Counted from the first letter of the stretch, positions 49,188 through 60,703 are shown. The stretch is 64,000 nt of DNA from Sipunculus nudus (GCA_026874595.1 CM049321.1:50385297-50449296), one strand, 5' to 3'. Translations and numbers: made by a program. Notes: generated from the letters alone by a model not told the origin.

Positions 49188-49494
49188 AGGCAAAACATAT
49201 AAATGGTATGGTTCTCAGGTACCGCTCGAGTCAATTTTTTACTCCCAGCATCAAACATTTTTATATTGATTTTAATCTTTCAAGAAGATAAAATAATGCA
49301 ATTTTGATACGATTTCCTTGTTATTTAGTGCTTTTACCTGTTTAGCAAAAACACCCTGTTATTTTCATGTCTATCATGGTCATATGCCATTTTTTATCGA
49401 AACATACAAAAAAGGTCAAACGTATAATACCGCCCACCCGCAGTGATTTCTGGAAAAAAATGCCTGAGAACCATACCTTTTCATTTTGTTGCCC
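49188..49494. mobile_element. 307-bp MITE in unit B with 32-bp TIRs
   Basis: The left end starts AGGCAAAAC and runs to GGTATGGTTCTCAGG. The right end is its near reverse complement, CCTGAGAACCATACC running to TTGCCC. TTATA flanks both sides (49,183-49,187 and 49,495-49,499). Unit A lacks the element and reads GGGATTATTATAGTTAGGGC, an approximate empty site. The interior has no coding capacity. It inserted after the duplication or was lost from A. Confidence 0.82.
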
Positions 49495-52129
49495 TTATAT
49501 TAAAGGGCTGGGTATATATCAGGCTATTCCGATAAAATATGAATTGCTAAACTTTTAGTAGGATACTCGCTACGAATTGAAGATACGTATTGACGGTTAT
49601 TTTTCTTTGTGTATAATTTTCTTAATAAAAATTTCTATCGATGCTCAAAGATTGTAAATTCAATGCATATGTCTTGTGCTTGTTATTATTTCTCGATACG
49701 ACAACACAGCATTAAATGCATATTGATAATTGTACCCATGCAGCATATCGATATATCGGGTATTGATATAACCCTATATTTTTAACAATGTTGTATGGAT
49801 GCCAATTATAACATTTTCCCCATTTCCTTTTTTTTCCGCCGGTGTATGAGCTAGAATTCTAGTACAGGTGCGGGGAGGCTCCCTTGCGATCGGACGTCGA
49901 TTACCGACATATGTTTTCAATTAAGGAAGCAGGATTGGCAAGAAAAACATATTTAAATTCAAACCAAATGTTGTTTTAAATCCATAATAGACCTTTACAG
50001 TATACCTTATTTTTAATATGTTACAGTGATTTTTTATAGTATACATATTTTTTAACAATGGGCAAATGAAGGTTCGATTATATTTTGTTATGGATCCGGC
50101 ATACCATCCGGGTTCAAGAACGACATCAAGGAATAATGTACAGTCACGAATGCACAAAAGAATAAGGAATATGGGCCGAATAAAAGAAGGCTAACATGGC
50201 TCTGTTAGCATCCAACAAAAGGGACCTCCACAGTCTTGCATTCCTTAGAATGCAGATTACTAGTTTTCTGTGTGTTCATTCGAATACGGAGACTGATATC
50301 CTGCAGATATCTTTCCCTGGGTAATATTGCTTGTTTTTTGCGTCTTTAACTGCACCAAGAGTAACCGAGCGATATATCTTACCTTAACTTATAGTGGTTT
50401 TGAAGAAAAGCCAGTTTAAAGTTCTTTCCAGACCATATATATAAAAAAAACAATCAGTATTACAGAGGGAACCAATGAGATAGTACAGGTGTTATCTTAT
50501 GCGAGATCTCACGGCGAGAGTTTTAGCAGGACCCATGGCACGCGGCTGTAATTTCCCCGCGCTAAGATTATTGACTACTTAATGCTATTGATTTAACTTA
50601 AGCACTCCACTTGACATGCCATCGCCATGTCATGAATTTTAAATGGGCAATACCGGAGACAAATTTGGTACTGCGGACAATTTTCTCTGATAACACAGCT
50701 GCGGTAATAGTGCTGCCCAATCTCTTTAAAAATGAAAGGATGAATACTCGTTATATCAGTCTGAGCATTTAATCATTTAATCTTTTAGAGATGAATAATC
50801 TCATCTTTTGGTGTTATTTATACTAATGATTCCCAAATTTTAAATAAGGCAGATGTTTCATGAGAATACAATTACTGAATCAAGGCATAATTTCTAATTT
50901 ATCCTATGACTAAGCATTAATTTACTATAGTTAACTCTTTTCTGTCTAATTCATTGCCTTCAAACTGGAGAAATAATAGGATCATTAAACAGAAAATTAC
51001 AAATTTTCGTCCTTGGATTCAAAATTAGAGTCAGTGTCATGAAGCTGTCAGTAAATACGTGATCTAAAACACGTGACTTCAGAGTTTTATGACGTTCTTA
51101 TTTTGCGGTTACCATGTGGAATGGATATAAAATTGATACATGTTCTACTCTTAAAGTATTACTATTTTTCATTCTTTATTCAAAAACAAAGATAAAAACT
51201 TTGACATTTTGTTTGGAACGAATCTTGTTTAACATCACTTCTTAAAAAATCTACATTATAGACTTTACTCATGTTGGCTTACTCATTTTTTATACATAAG
51301 ATTTTGTTTACACAAACGATTTGTATACATGCCATATATATAAAATGTCACCATACAATATATCACATAGCATTCAAAATGTTATATTTGGATCAAACGT
51401 CTTAACATAGCACTTCACTTTTTTGCATACAGGCAACTTTGTTATCAAATAATAATAACATATCGTTGCCGAATCTTGACTCAATGAAGACATTTTTGCT
51501 AGACGGACGGTTTTGTTCACAAAATTTGCGTCTTGAATTAATAAACTGCCTTCTACTCTGTCTTCCGTACTATATCATAAAAATAGCTTTTTTAAAATAA
51601 ATTTATTACTTCTGTAAATCACGATAGGGACACAATTTTCTGCATACTCCAAGAAAGGCTTTATTAAATTACACCGATAAAAGAAACTTTTTTTCAAAGT
51701 TGTTTATTTTGTGTTTTTTTTTAGGTTCTCCTACTATTTGTTGTTTGGATATTTGTCTTTAACAGGTCTTTTTATGGAGCTTTTTGCATACCATTTACAC
51801 AAAATGTGATTTATTGGACCGCATGGGCACAAGGGAATCTCATTATTGCTAAAACCATTTGACTAAGTAATAAAGGAGAGAACGGGTATTGGTCAGAGAC
51901 AACTGTGGATCCTGTAACCTAATGCCTGTAATAACTGTGCCGTTTTAATGGAAAGTTTGCCAAATGTAATATTCAAAATAATGATTTTCTTACATCGTAT
52001 CAAAAGCACAAGGACACACCGTCGTTCCCTAAGCCTACACTGAGGGATACCTGTCTCCTTGTACCCCTAAGACAAGGTCTATGCTAATGTACATCAATTA
52101 CCGCTGTGATGTATGACTCAGTTGCGGAC

Positions 52130-52265
52130 TTGGACTCATATCCTTCGTCGAGTCCACTTATTCAGGGACTCGGACTTGGACTCGAGGGTCCTGGACTTGG
52201 ACTTGTACTCGGAGGTCAGGAATCGAGATATCAGGCCGAGTCTAACTCGAGTCCAAGGGAAAAGG
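52130..52265. repeat. GGACTCGGACTTGG repeats, distal patch in unit B
   Basis: Irregular GGACTTGGACTCGAG-type repeats related to the minisatellites at 29,078 and 41,107. They are separated from the main unit B array by about 230 bases of unrelated sequence. Confidence 0.8.
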
Positions 52266-52492
52266 ACCGTCATATAAACTAGGACGTTCAGATGGGGAAC
52301 AGTTGGTAGATACTCACATATGGGAAATATTGACAGAATGTTAAAAGGTATCACGACTGTATATACAGCGCTTTATCACTGCATCGGGGGCCAAGTGTAG
52401 CAAACCAAAAGCATGTGTATACTATAACAGAAATATTTATGATAATCTTATATATCCAATTAAAAGTGTTTTAATTAAAATAATTTATCTTG

Positions 52493-52785
52493 GACTTGGA
52501 CTCGAGCTGTTCAAGACTCGGACACAAAGACTGTGGACTTTGACTCGAACCCAAAGGACTCGGGCATTGGCCAGGATGGCTTGGACTCGGACTTAGACTA
52601 GGACTGCACCCTGAAGGACTCGGACTTGAACTTGGACTCCAACCTAAAGGACTCGGACATGGAACCGGGTGGCTTGGACTTGGACATGGACTCCATCCTG
52701 AAGAACTCAGACTTTGACCCGGGTGGCTAGGACTCGGATTTGGACTTGGGTGTTTTGGACTCGGACTTGGATGTTGTTGCCTCGA
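52493..52785 (+). repeat. Minisatellite upstream of exon B
   Basis: Degenerate repeats of GGACTCGGACTTGGACT with intervening CCTGAAGGACTCGGAC and CCCGGGTGGCT blocks end about 80 bases before the exon B acceptor. Same position as the 27-bp array in unit A but longer and more irregular. Confidence 0.85.
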
Positions 52786-52853
52786 CTATTGTAACAGTAC
52801 TACACTAAAGATTTGTTTTAAATATTGACCGATTAATATTTCATTGTTTTGAA

Positions 52854-52868
52854 TTTATCTTTACAGAG
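52854..52868 (+). promoter_or_regulatory. 3' splice acceptor of terminal exon B
   Basis: TTTATCTTTACAG|AG keeps the same phase-1 junction as exon A. It has a somewhat better pyrimidine tract, because A's CTATACAG is CTTTACAG here. Splicing from 8742 would skip exon A and remove a 44.1-kb intron. Confidence 0.82.
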
Positions 52869-53090
52869 ATGGTCCTGTACGCCTTCCTTCTTCTTGCAGG
52901 GCTAAACAGTTGCGTCAATCCCTGGATCTTCTTCCTCTTCAACTTGAACCTACTGAGACGTACCTTCCTGTGCCGAAAACGAAAGAGTACGACTTTATTC
53001 AGGCTGCGAAAATTCTTTCGGCCGGAAGAACCTCCAGTCACCCAAACTGCCCTTTCGCCACCTTGTGTTATAAAAATTGAACTACATTGA
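52867..53090 (+). CDS. Receptor terminal exon B: TM7, helix 8 and alternative C-tail
   Basis: Duplicate of exon A. It completes codon 288 and adds 73 residues to a TGA, predicting a 361-residue receptor. The first 36 full codons (TM7 and helix 8, including NPWIF) encode the same residues as exon A despite seven nucleotide differences. The tail differs at eight positions: N325K, Q327K, S332F, I346T, P347Q, H350L, R353P and M356I. The end also changes from ET to ELH. It gains two lysines and loses a serine. The intact frame and acceptor argue for a usable alternative terminal exon. An orphan exon left by the duplication is the main alternative. AATAAA occurs at 53,544-53,549, about 450 bases downstream. 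Confidence 0.83.
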
Positions 53091-53494
53091 GGAAGGGGAA
53101 AATAATTGGGATAAAACCATATACGATACATATTCAGGTGCGATGTTTCACCTAATATAATGATTACCAACATTTTGTTTAAATGCCGGGGGCGAAGGTT
53201 GCGGCTTTAACAGACTGGTAAAGGATAACATAATATGTTTATAACCCGTTTTTTTCACCCACATGAACTATTGAGGCGGTAGTTGCGGGTGGGTGGTGTA
53301 AACCTGGTGTTTCTCTTAAACACATAACGGCTCAATATTTAGATGTATTTTCTAAACCTTATACGTGTGCACGTGAAGAGCCCAATGTTTAGTCAGTCAG
53401 TCGGATGAAGGAAATGAAAGACGTGTTCTGTTTTGGATTACATGAATCCCATACAAAAGACGAATTGGGAAATAGGTCAAGTGGAATATAAGTT

Positions 53495-53498
<4 letters not shown>

Positions 53499-53540
<42 letters not shown>
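53499..53540. repeat. (AT)n microsatellite in unit B
   Basis: Counterpart of the much larger AT field at 42,071-42,600 in unit A. Confidence 0.95.
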
Positions 53541-53546
<6 letters not shown>

Positions 53547-54470
53547 AAATTAATACACTAATAGGCGAATTTATATTGCCGGACACAAACCCAAATATAC
53601 CATTTTAATGTTATGAGGGTTAGTAAACTGAAGTCCTCTGTACTAGTTTCCATCTGCCCTGCACAATATTCTAGGTATATCTTCTGGGGAGGGGTTACGT
53701 TTTTGCCTTCTCTGAGTATCTTATTATAAGATGCAAATTTAAATCCACTGCAATAGATCTTTTTCATGAGCAAACGCACTACCAATAATGGTCTTCTACA
53801 TGTGTTCGCTTCCAATTGGCCAACATCAAATAGGTTTAATAAAGTTCAATCAAATACAAACCACAAACTCTTTCAGGAACATCACCAACATATAAGTTAC
53901 GATAAGTGTTATATGTCACCATAAATGTCACAAAATATGATCTTTCTTGTCGATATGACGGACCCGAACACTCGGTGTCAATCGTTGACGACAGGTCTTG
54001 CAAATGTAACGGTAAAAGTTAATTAATACATGTATGAAACACTCATAGTTACTTACAAGAGAAAGAAAATCACGCCCATGTGAATTATTATTATATTCCT
54101 TCATGCAATTTAATCATTAAAAAATATACCCCATAAGAACAGCAAAGTAAGAGTTGTAAAGGAAAACTTGGGTGTTTATATTCGGATATCACTGATGATG
54201 TCAGTATCATCCGACTTTCCTGGTCTTTCAGGCCCTGTTCATTCTGGTAACCTTTTCTGCCCCTGGAGAAGCTAAGCCAAGGCAGCCGTGACAGGCGCCG
54301 GGACTATGGGTAATTGCATGTAAAAATGATGTACATATAACTGTACATATATATATAGACAAGGCACACGCAAGCAAACACACACATACATGATATATAA
54401 CCGTTATGCTGAGGCAAATAGGGAATATGTTTGTTTAATAAATATCCTGTGTGTTGTGAAATTTCAATGT

Positions 54471-54520
54471 ATTTATATATATATAAATATATATATATCT
54501 ATATATATATATATATTGTT
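54471..54520. repeat. Short interrupted AT repeat
   Basis: ATATATATAAATATATATATC-type sequence, longer than its counterpart in unit A near 43,345. Confidence 0.85.
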
Positions 54521-54562
54521 GTTCACATATTAACATATAATTCTGTATCATTTTATAGAATA

Positions 54563-54663
54563 CAATAAAACCTCACAAAGACGACCACCTGCGGGACCAA
54601 CCAAAGTGGTCGTCTTAGCATGGTGGTCGCGATAGCTGGGTAGTCGTCAGCGAGATTTCACTG
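54563..54663. mobile_element. pogo/Tigger-like MITE, unit B
   Basis: Same TA-flanked element as 43,405-43,506, with CAATAAAACCTC and GAGATTTCACTG ends. Shared position shows that it predates the duplication. Confidence 0.78.
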
Positions 54664-55152
54664 TAGTTTTGACAGAATTTGTAGCAACTGCAAAAGCGCC
54701 ATGGTCCTAGTCATACAACTATACACTCTTGTAATTTCAGTTGTGACGCTGTGTTTTATTTTGAACCAATTGCATTATTGAGCATCATTCTTGTTGTTGC
54801 ATTTTATAATCATTGGATTTATTTAGAAAAATTGAACTCACTTGGCCACAAAATTTGCGATTGACAATATACTGATCAAGCTTTATGTAGTTTTTTATTG
54901 TACTATCACGATTTCAGTAAATTGTATTGTATTCCAAGCTGTCTTTTTTTTTCTCGCACTTTTGATATCTTTGACTGAGCTTAGCTTTGAATACACCACT
55001 CAGTAGGCTGGTCAGCCTGTACTTCAGTCTTGACTTAAGGCATAGGTGAAAACGCACGCTAACAGCCGTCCGTACTATTGCATCAAAACCATGGTTAACA
55101 GACAGTATTCTTTACTTAAGGCTACAAATGATGAATTAGCACAACATAATAC

Positions 55153-55344
55153 ACGTGAGCTCACAAACCAAAATGTTAATTCATCAGGCTCTATGGTAAC
55201 AGGCTTATTGCTGAGTGGCTATTGTCCAGTTACCAGTACGGAACACGCTTGTTTTCATGCGGTCAGAGATTCAACAAACATGCAGGGGTACTTTCCGATA
55301 CGCCGAGTCAAAAGTGAATTGTTCTCACACATGTTAGGTATTGT
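55153..55344. other. 192-bp block highly conserved between units (copy B)
   Basis: Partner of 43,992-44,183, same length, 11 substitutions by hand count. It lies inside a 115-residue open frame (55,046-55,393) that is interrupted by a stop in unit A, so a conserved protein is unlikely. Confidence 0.7.
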
Positions 55345-55345
55345 A

Positions 55346-56540
55346 AGTAAAAACAGACTTTATGTAACGATTCATCTTGTTTATTATATGTGACAGCGTA
55401 CCTGTAGGTTTGGAGGCGTCGTCAAAATGATAAACATATTTGCATCCTCATAGTGCGGCCCTCCTCATAGCGCGGCCCGAAACTGTCTGCTGTCAGAGGA
55501 CCGAACTGAAGCTAGACTGAGCTCCGATAATTCAAAATTAGGAAAGCATCATTAAGATGAGACCATTGGACCGAATAATTTCTAGCCACCCGGCATAATA
55601 GGTATATAGCTGATAGTCGACCGGCCTATGATTAAAATGACCTGCGAATTTTAATACAAAAAAACTAAATCATGATCAAAATGAAAGTAATTTGGTTGTG
55701 GGTTCATTTTTTAGTATAGTTTGCTCCATTCGATCTTGAAATTTGATTTTGAAGTTGAAAATATCAAAATTCACTGTTGAAATTTTTTAAGGGTATTTGC
55801 CGTTATGAGAGGAATGAAATAGGAAAGGTTGGTCTCTCAAGCACGACACGAGTCAACTTTGACCCCTCACAGCCAATTATTATAATGATTTTCAATCAGA
55901 AATAACTAACATATGGTTCAGCCGTTACGACATGTTTTTTAAAGAAAAGAAATATTTTTATAACGCTTCGTTTTGTTATGCTGGTTTATATCTGTTTAGC
56001 CTGACAAACCAACTGACTTCCCCCCTTAAATTACATTTTTAGCCGCATGTGCCTAAAATGCAGCCCCAGCCGGTTATAACAGCGACTGCCAAACGTGTCC
56101 GCCATCTCAAACAAATTCAATAAAAAAGCTCCAATAAAAGCCACTAGAAACGTCGCATGTGTTTCATAAACTGCGTTGGATGATATTTGTCATGATACGT
56201 CAAGTGGCCTGCCAAAGACTCATGACTTTTTGGCCTCTTCTAGACAACTTGACAATGTTATATAATTAAGGAAAGACCACGTTTGCATGGGCCTTTTTTG
56301 TCAGATGTTGCATATTGTTAGTAATGCAGGTGGCATACTGATGTAAACGCTCTGGCACGCCACCGTTTCCTCCCGTAGAGACCGACCGTGCTGCCCACAC
56401 AGCCTGACATTTCCGGTCCCGCGCACGACAATGTGACCATCTTCTTCCCCATATTTTTTTTAATGACCTGATAAATCCCCCCATTATGAAACGGCTTCTG
56501 TGGCATAGGGTAGTCAAAGTCGGGAGATGCCAAGGCGGTT
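55346..56540. other. 3' flank, nothing definite
   Basis: Unique-looking AT-rich sequence after the duplication. A direct pair TCCTCATAGTGCGGCCC / TCCTCATAGCGCGGCCC occurs near 55,446-55,480. No gene is supported. Confidence 0.5.
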
Positions 56541-56544
56541 CGAT

Positions 56545-56750
56545 TTGTAATGGTCGGCCTAAACCCAGGGTGAGCGCTCTGCAAGTTTGATTAGAAGGCT
56601 GTGCCAAACTGCCGTTTTTACTAAAACAGCGAGTGCGCTTTTCGGGGGTCTTCGGTGGTATAGCCCAGCGATAGGTTAGATAACATACCCTTGGCCCGCT
56701 CGTGCAGTAGTCACCGGGCCCGGTTAAAAACAAGATATAAAATGAGAGTA
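56545..56750 (+). repeat. SINE family 1, head-truncated copy
   Basis: GGTGAGCGCTCTGCAAGTTT, CTTCGGTGGTATAGCCCAG and AGTAGTCACCGGGCC parallel the bodies of the copies at 17,700 and 60,427. The tRNA-like head is missing. Confidence 0.75.
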
Positions 56751-58030
56751 AGCGTGTAACACTGAATTATGCAGATGTACGTATACATTAAAAATGGAGT
56801 CGAATACCTTAAAAAATATAAATATAAAACAAAATTTACTTTACAAGAGAATGAGCTTAAGATATCAAGTTGCTTGCCTACAAAAACGGACCTTGTCTGT
56901 CTTGTTCTCTTCACGGGAGAATAGACAGCACTTTTTTCCAACTCGGAATGCATTGGAATTATAAGACTCCTTATAAGACTCCTCTTTGAGAGAAGTAAAT
57001 TTGTAATCCTGCGTAGTCTACACATCTGATCTTTATTCAGACGATGTTTAGTAGAATGTTGCATTAGCAGACAAATTCCTTCAAAAGCCGCAATTGAAAC
57101 TAGAAGCGAAGTCAGAAACCGCAAATATCCCGTTGTCAGAATCTTGATCAATGGTTATCCTGTGCTTATGATATGTATGAGGGCAGTTCCAGTTTGTCAT
57201 GATCTATCAATTCGATCCCCGGATCACAGGTGGCCTCTTCCCGCTAAAACAGAGGCGGCCCTTAAATTTCTCCTATCTCCGGGATGATCAAATTGCTTTG
57301 TGTTAGAATGGTAAAATATCATTGAGTATAAACATACTGACAAGGCTCAGAAATTATTTTTTGTTTGATCTATTGAAGTTATTCTAAACATCCACAAATT
57401 TTCATCCAAATTTGTTTCAAACTGTTCAAGTAATGCTGCTTACAAGCAATCGAGTAATTGAGTGCCAAGGTTAACGACAAACCAATACAAGATAAGGACG
57501 AAAATCTCCTAATAATAGTAAGTAAAAATATAATGGCATTCATTAATGTATAATTTGTCCAATTTAGAATCTCTCTTATGCTCTCTGATTAAGCCAATTT
57601 CCGTAGGACGATGAAATTTTTATAGGGGCTGATGAGTTTATTTCAATTTTCATATTCAGGTTTTAGTTTTGGCGGATGGACTTCTTCCCAATTATCGCTT
57701 ATTTAAGATTAGATTAAGGCTAGAGCGACCTATTTCCGGGTCCGGTCAGAGTCGGTCAATTTTGTTGCGTCAAGAGAGATAATATATAGGGCCTGGAAAT
57801 AGGTCCCTCTAACCTGTAGGTGCATTTCAGGAAAGACAGCAGTCTCTTTACAGTTAGGGAGAAAAAGCACAACAGACAGTGAGTTAAACCAAAACATTTT
57901 GAACATATTTTTAGTGTCAGGATGAAATATACAGAATATGTTTAAATGAATTTTTTTCTCATACCTTTTTTTCAAAATCCAATAATTTAAATCACGAGTA
58001 CCCCTATTATCGCCAAAAATAAACACCTGG
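56751..58030. other. 3' flank, unrecognised sequence
   Basis: Contains a 146-residue minus-strand open frame (56,711-57,151) with a basic middle part. It overlaps the end of the SINE and has no motif I recognise, so it is not called as a gene. An inverted pair ACCTATTTCC / GGAAATAGGT lies at 57,728 and 57,794. Confidence 0.45.
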
Positions 58031-58830
58031 CTCAACATGGCCCCCTCCCCCACAGACTAATACACACAGAGCCCCCTCCCCCACTTTTTTTACCCTCCCC
58101 CCCCCCACAATTTACCCCCTCCCCCCTTAAAAAGTGACTCCCCCCACCCTTTTAAATAAAACCATATCTTATTTGAACTAATACCAGTAGGATGGGTGAA
58201 TCTTTAATATAATGCAAATTGTAGATGACTTGGTTTTATTCACTCCTGTGCAGCAGAAATGGCCATTTTCACCCGGTGTGGGCCTGTATATTTCGCACTC
58301 CACAGTGGACCTATAATATGCGGTATTGGTCGCCAACTTTATTTTGTATTCGAAAAAGTAAGAACAAGTAAATATATTTTTAAAAAAATAATTCGGGTCA
58401 GGTTTGTGTAAGTGTATACAGGTGAGCGGGCATTAAATATTGCAGGGCAGCAGAAAATTTCAGGGGGGAAAATATTTCAGGGTGCATACAATATTTATAG
58501 CAGGTGGGTGATAGGAGAAATTAGATAAATAAAAAAAAGCAGGGTTGGCCTTTTTTGTTTATGCTGGAGGGGATTGAAAGTTGTACATGTGTTTCTGGGA
58601 GTGGCTTGAGAGGTGGCGACATCCAATGGCCAGATTTAGAAGCTGTCGCTTTTTGTCATATACCGCGAAAATGAGATACTCAACCCCGATTCCTCGAATA
58701 AAATAATAGGGCAGGAGGTCAGCTTGATGTTGATGTATCACATGATGCCAAACACTCGATAGAAAAAAAAAACTTTCCCGGGGCCCCCAACGCGTGCACC
58801 TTATATGATAATATATAGGGCCTGGAAATA
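57778..58830. repeat. 24-bp perfect direct repeat spaced ~1.03 kb apart
   Basis: The 24 bases at 57,778-57,801 (starting GATAATATATAGGGCC) recur exactly at 58,807-58,830. They bracket a segment that includes the C-rich tract. This could be a long target duplication or a recombination footprint. Confidence 0.75.
58036..58155. repeat. C-rich low-complexity tract
   Basis: Repeated blocks such as CCCCCTCCCCCAC, CCCTCCCCCCCCCCAC and CCCCCTCCCCCC give at least four runs of four or more Cs. The complementary strand could form a G-quadruplex. Confidence 0.8.
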
Positions 58831-59630
58831 TATGCTGTTTTTACTCCTCCCTGAAAATTTGGGTCAGACAGTGTCAGAAATACTAACCTTACGATCAGAT
58901 CAAGTATTTTTAGTCACAGAGGATTTCTGTGTTGGTAATGTCACTACCAAGTTGACAGTGCTCATAGATGTGCCAATTGTTTTTTTACCAAATCATAGAA
59001 CCTTGTGTCTTTTATGAAAAAATAAATAGAAAAAAATGTTTTCCTCCAGGAACCTGGTTCAGTTTATGAGGCAATTGAATCGTACGATATTGTAACGAGA
59101 TTGGGATTATGTTTGCTTGACCTGGAGATTTGAGGTCGGGGGGGGGGGGGGTGGGGGTAAACTGGAATGATAGGAAGTATTTCCTTCCATTATTTCCCAT
59201 CAGATATGGACACCGTACCACTATGGGTGCCTTTTCTGAATGAGTTGATTAACTAGTATCCAAGTAATATTGGAGAAACCAGCATAAGCGCAGTCTATCC
59301 CCATATTAAGGCAGGGGCTCATATCATAATAGAAAACAGTGAATTCGACATTTTTTTTTCACTTGCGGAATACCCATGGATTTGACAAGCAGTTAAGAGA
59401 AACTAGGAGAGGTGAACATGTACGGGTTTGGGAAGGTCGCGGGATGCGACACGAAAGTACTCCGAGGACAGCGTCATGGCAATTTATTCTAATGGTCCAG
59501 ACACATTTCATTACATTGTAGTATATCTATATATTACAGGGTCCATATGTAAACAGAACTTTTCTTTTTCTAATAAAGACAACTCTGTATGAGTAGAATC
59601 AGTCTCGGGAGAGCGTTTGGTGCTAATTAA
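58156..59630. other. 3' flank, nothing definite
   Basis: No gene. A G-run lies at about 59,139-59,156. Short open frames have no recognisable features. Confidence 0.5.
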
Positions 59631-59639
59631 GGGGACATT

Positions 59640-59965
59640 TAGGCAAGGTGTAAAGCGGAATAACATTTTGGACCGCCCAAATATAAACAAATTATAATTT
59701 TTGAGCGCTTGTGAGAAACTGGAAAAAAAATAGATATATCAGGGTCCGATAAAAACTCCAAGAACGCGTCTAGACGAGAATTTTCTGCTGAGAGAGATTG
59801 GTGGCAAGGGGACCTGTAATGGCAAACTTTAATGGGGAATAACTTTTTTTGGATCCTGCCCGTATCCTCAGTGACAGGCATGGGCCGACAACTGTCATCG
59901 GTAGTTTCGAACCCACTCCTCCTTGCTAGTCAGACACGCAAATCACCCTGTCCCCGGAATTAACT
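59640..59965 (-). repeat. Probable tRNA-derived SINE
   Basis: Minus strand: ACAGGGTGATTTGCGTGTCT, an intervening stretch and GAGTGGGTTCGAAACTACC look like a tRNA-type A-box/B-box pair. Body sequence follows toward 59,640. Only one copy is seen, so the family is not confirmed. Confidence 0.45.
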
Positions 59966-60426
59966 TAGAAAATAACTAAATGTAGTTATCGAAACGGAAC
60001 GTCTCCCACTAAAGGTCTCTTTGGAAAATGAAGAGAGTGACAGACAGGTCTGTGAAGAACAGTTTTCTCTAACGGTTTATCCGAATAAGGTTCAAATGAT
60101 GTCAAGCCGTAAGATGAAGCTCTCTTTTGTCAATAAAAGACGGGTTAAAAGCCTAAACACGTACTCCGTTAGTGAAAGTGGACGATTGTTTAATATAGCA
60201 CTTAAGACTGAACGGAGCCTGCCACAAATAATTGTTCCCGCATGTAAAACATGAATCCGATAGTGATGATTATTTACATGATAAGGTTCTAACATTCCCC
60301 TGTATATTTAATGTTCGTATTATTGCAACCTGGTGGTAACGAAACGGTACAGGTTTACTCTTTGGAAGACTGATGAAGGCATTGGATAATGACTAATGAG
60401 TGCAATTATGAAGTATACTGAGCTCA

Positions 60427-60703
60427 GGGCTTCCGTGGCTCAGGGGTAGAGCACAGGACTGAATGCCGGTAGGTCGTGAGGTCAAATCTCAGCCTGGGGG
60501 CGTGAGCTTTTCAGGATCGGCCCCCACCCATGGTGAGCGCTCTGCAGGCTTAATGGGAAGACTGTGCCCCATAGCCGTGTATCACTCACACACGAGGTTG
60601 GTCCTTCGTTGTTATGACCCAGCAAAGGACTTGATTACACACCCAGGACCTGCAGGTGTTGTAGACACTGGGCCTGGATGACACCAGGATACAATAATTA
60701 TAT
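60427..60703 (+). repeat. tRNA-derived SINE, family 1
   Basis: The head GGCTTCCGTGGCTCAGGGGT with the following AGAGCACAGGACT is followed by a B-box-like GAGGTCAAATCTC, the CGGCCCCCACCC block and GGTGAGCGCTCTGCAGGCTT. The tail contains GGGCCTGGATGACACCAGG. It is the most complete of the three copies of this family. Confidence 0.82.

Larger units (their letters stand above)
44200..55345 (+). repeat. Tandem segmental duplication, unit B (contains exon B)
   Basis: Second copy of unit A in the same orientation, about 11.1 kb. It is longer because of segments absent from A at about 44,395-44,891, 45,578-46,712, 47,083-47,187, 47,731-48,310, 48,713-48,871, 49,188-49,494 and 53,765-53,940. Homology ends at about 55,345, where the sequence after TTAGGTATTGT diverges from that after unit A. 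Confidence 0.93.

Noticed and set aside
35960-55345. Two complete tandem receptor genes
   Set aside because: Only the terminal exon is duplicated. No second TM1-TM6 exon exists between 44,200 and 52,867 or elsewhere in the window.
55046-55393. 115-residue open frame at the end of unit B
   Set aside because: Interrupted by a stop in unit A. Most differences in the conserved part would be amino-acid changes, so it is treated as non-coding.
56711-57151. 146-residue minus-strand open frame
   Set aside because: No recognisable domain. It overlaps the SINE at its 3' end and turns low-complexity hydrophobic. No splice or promoter evidence.
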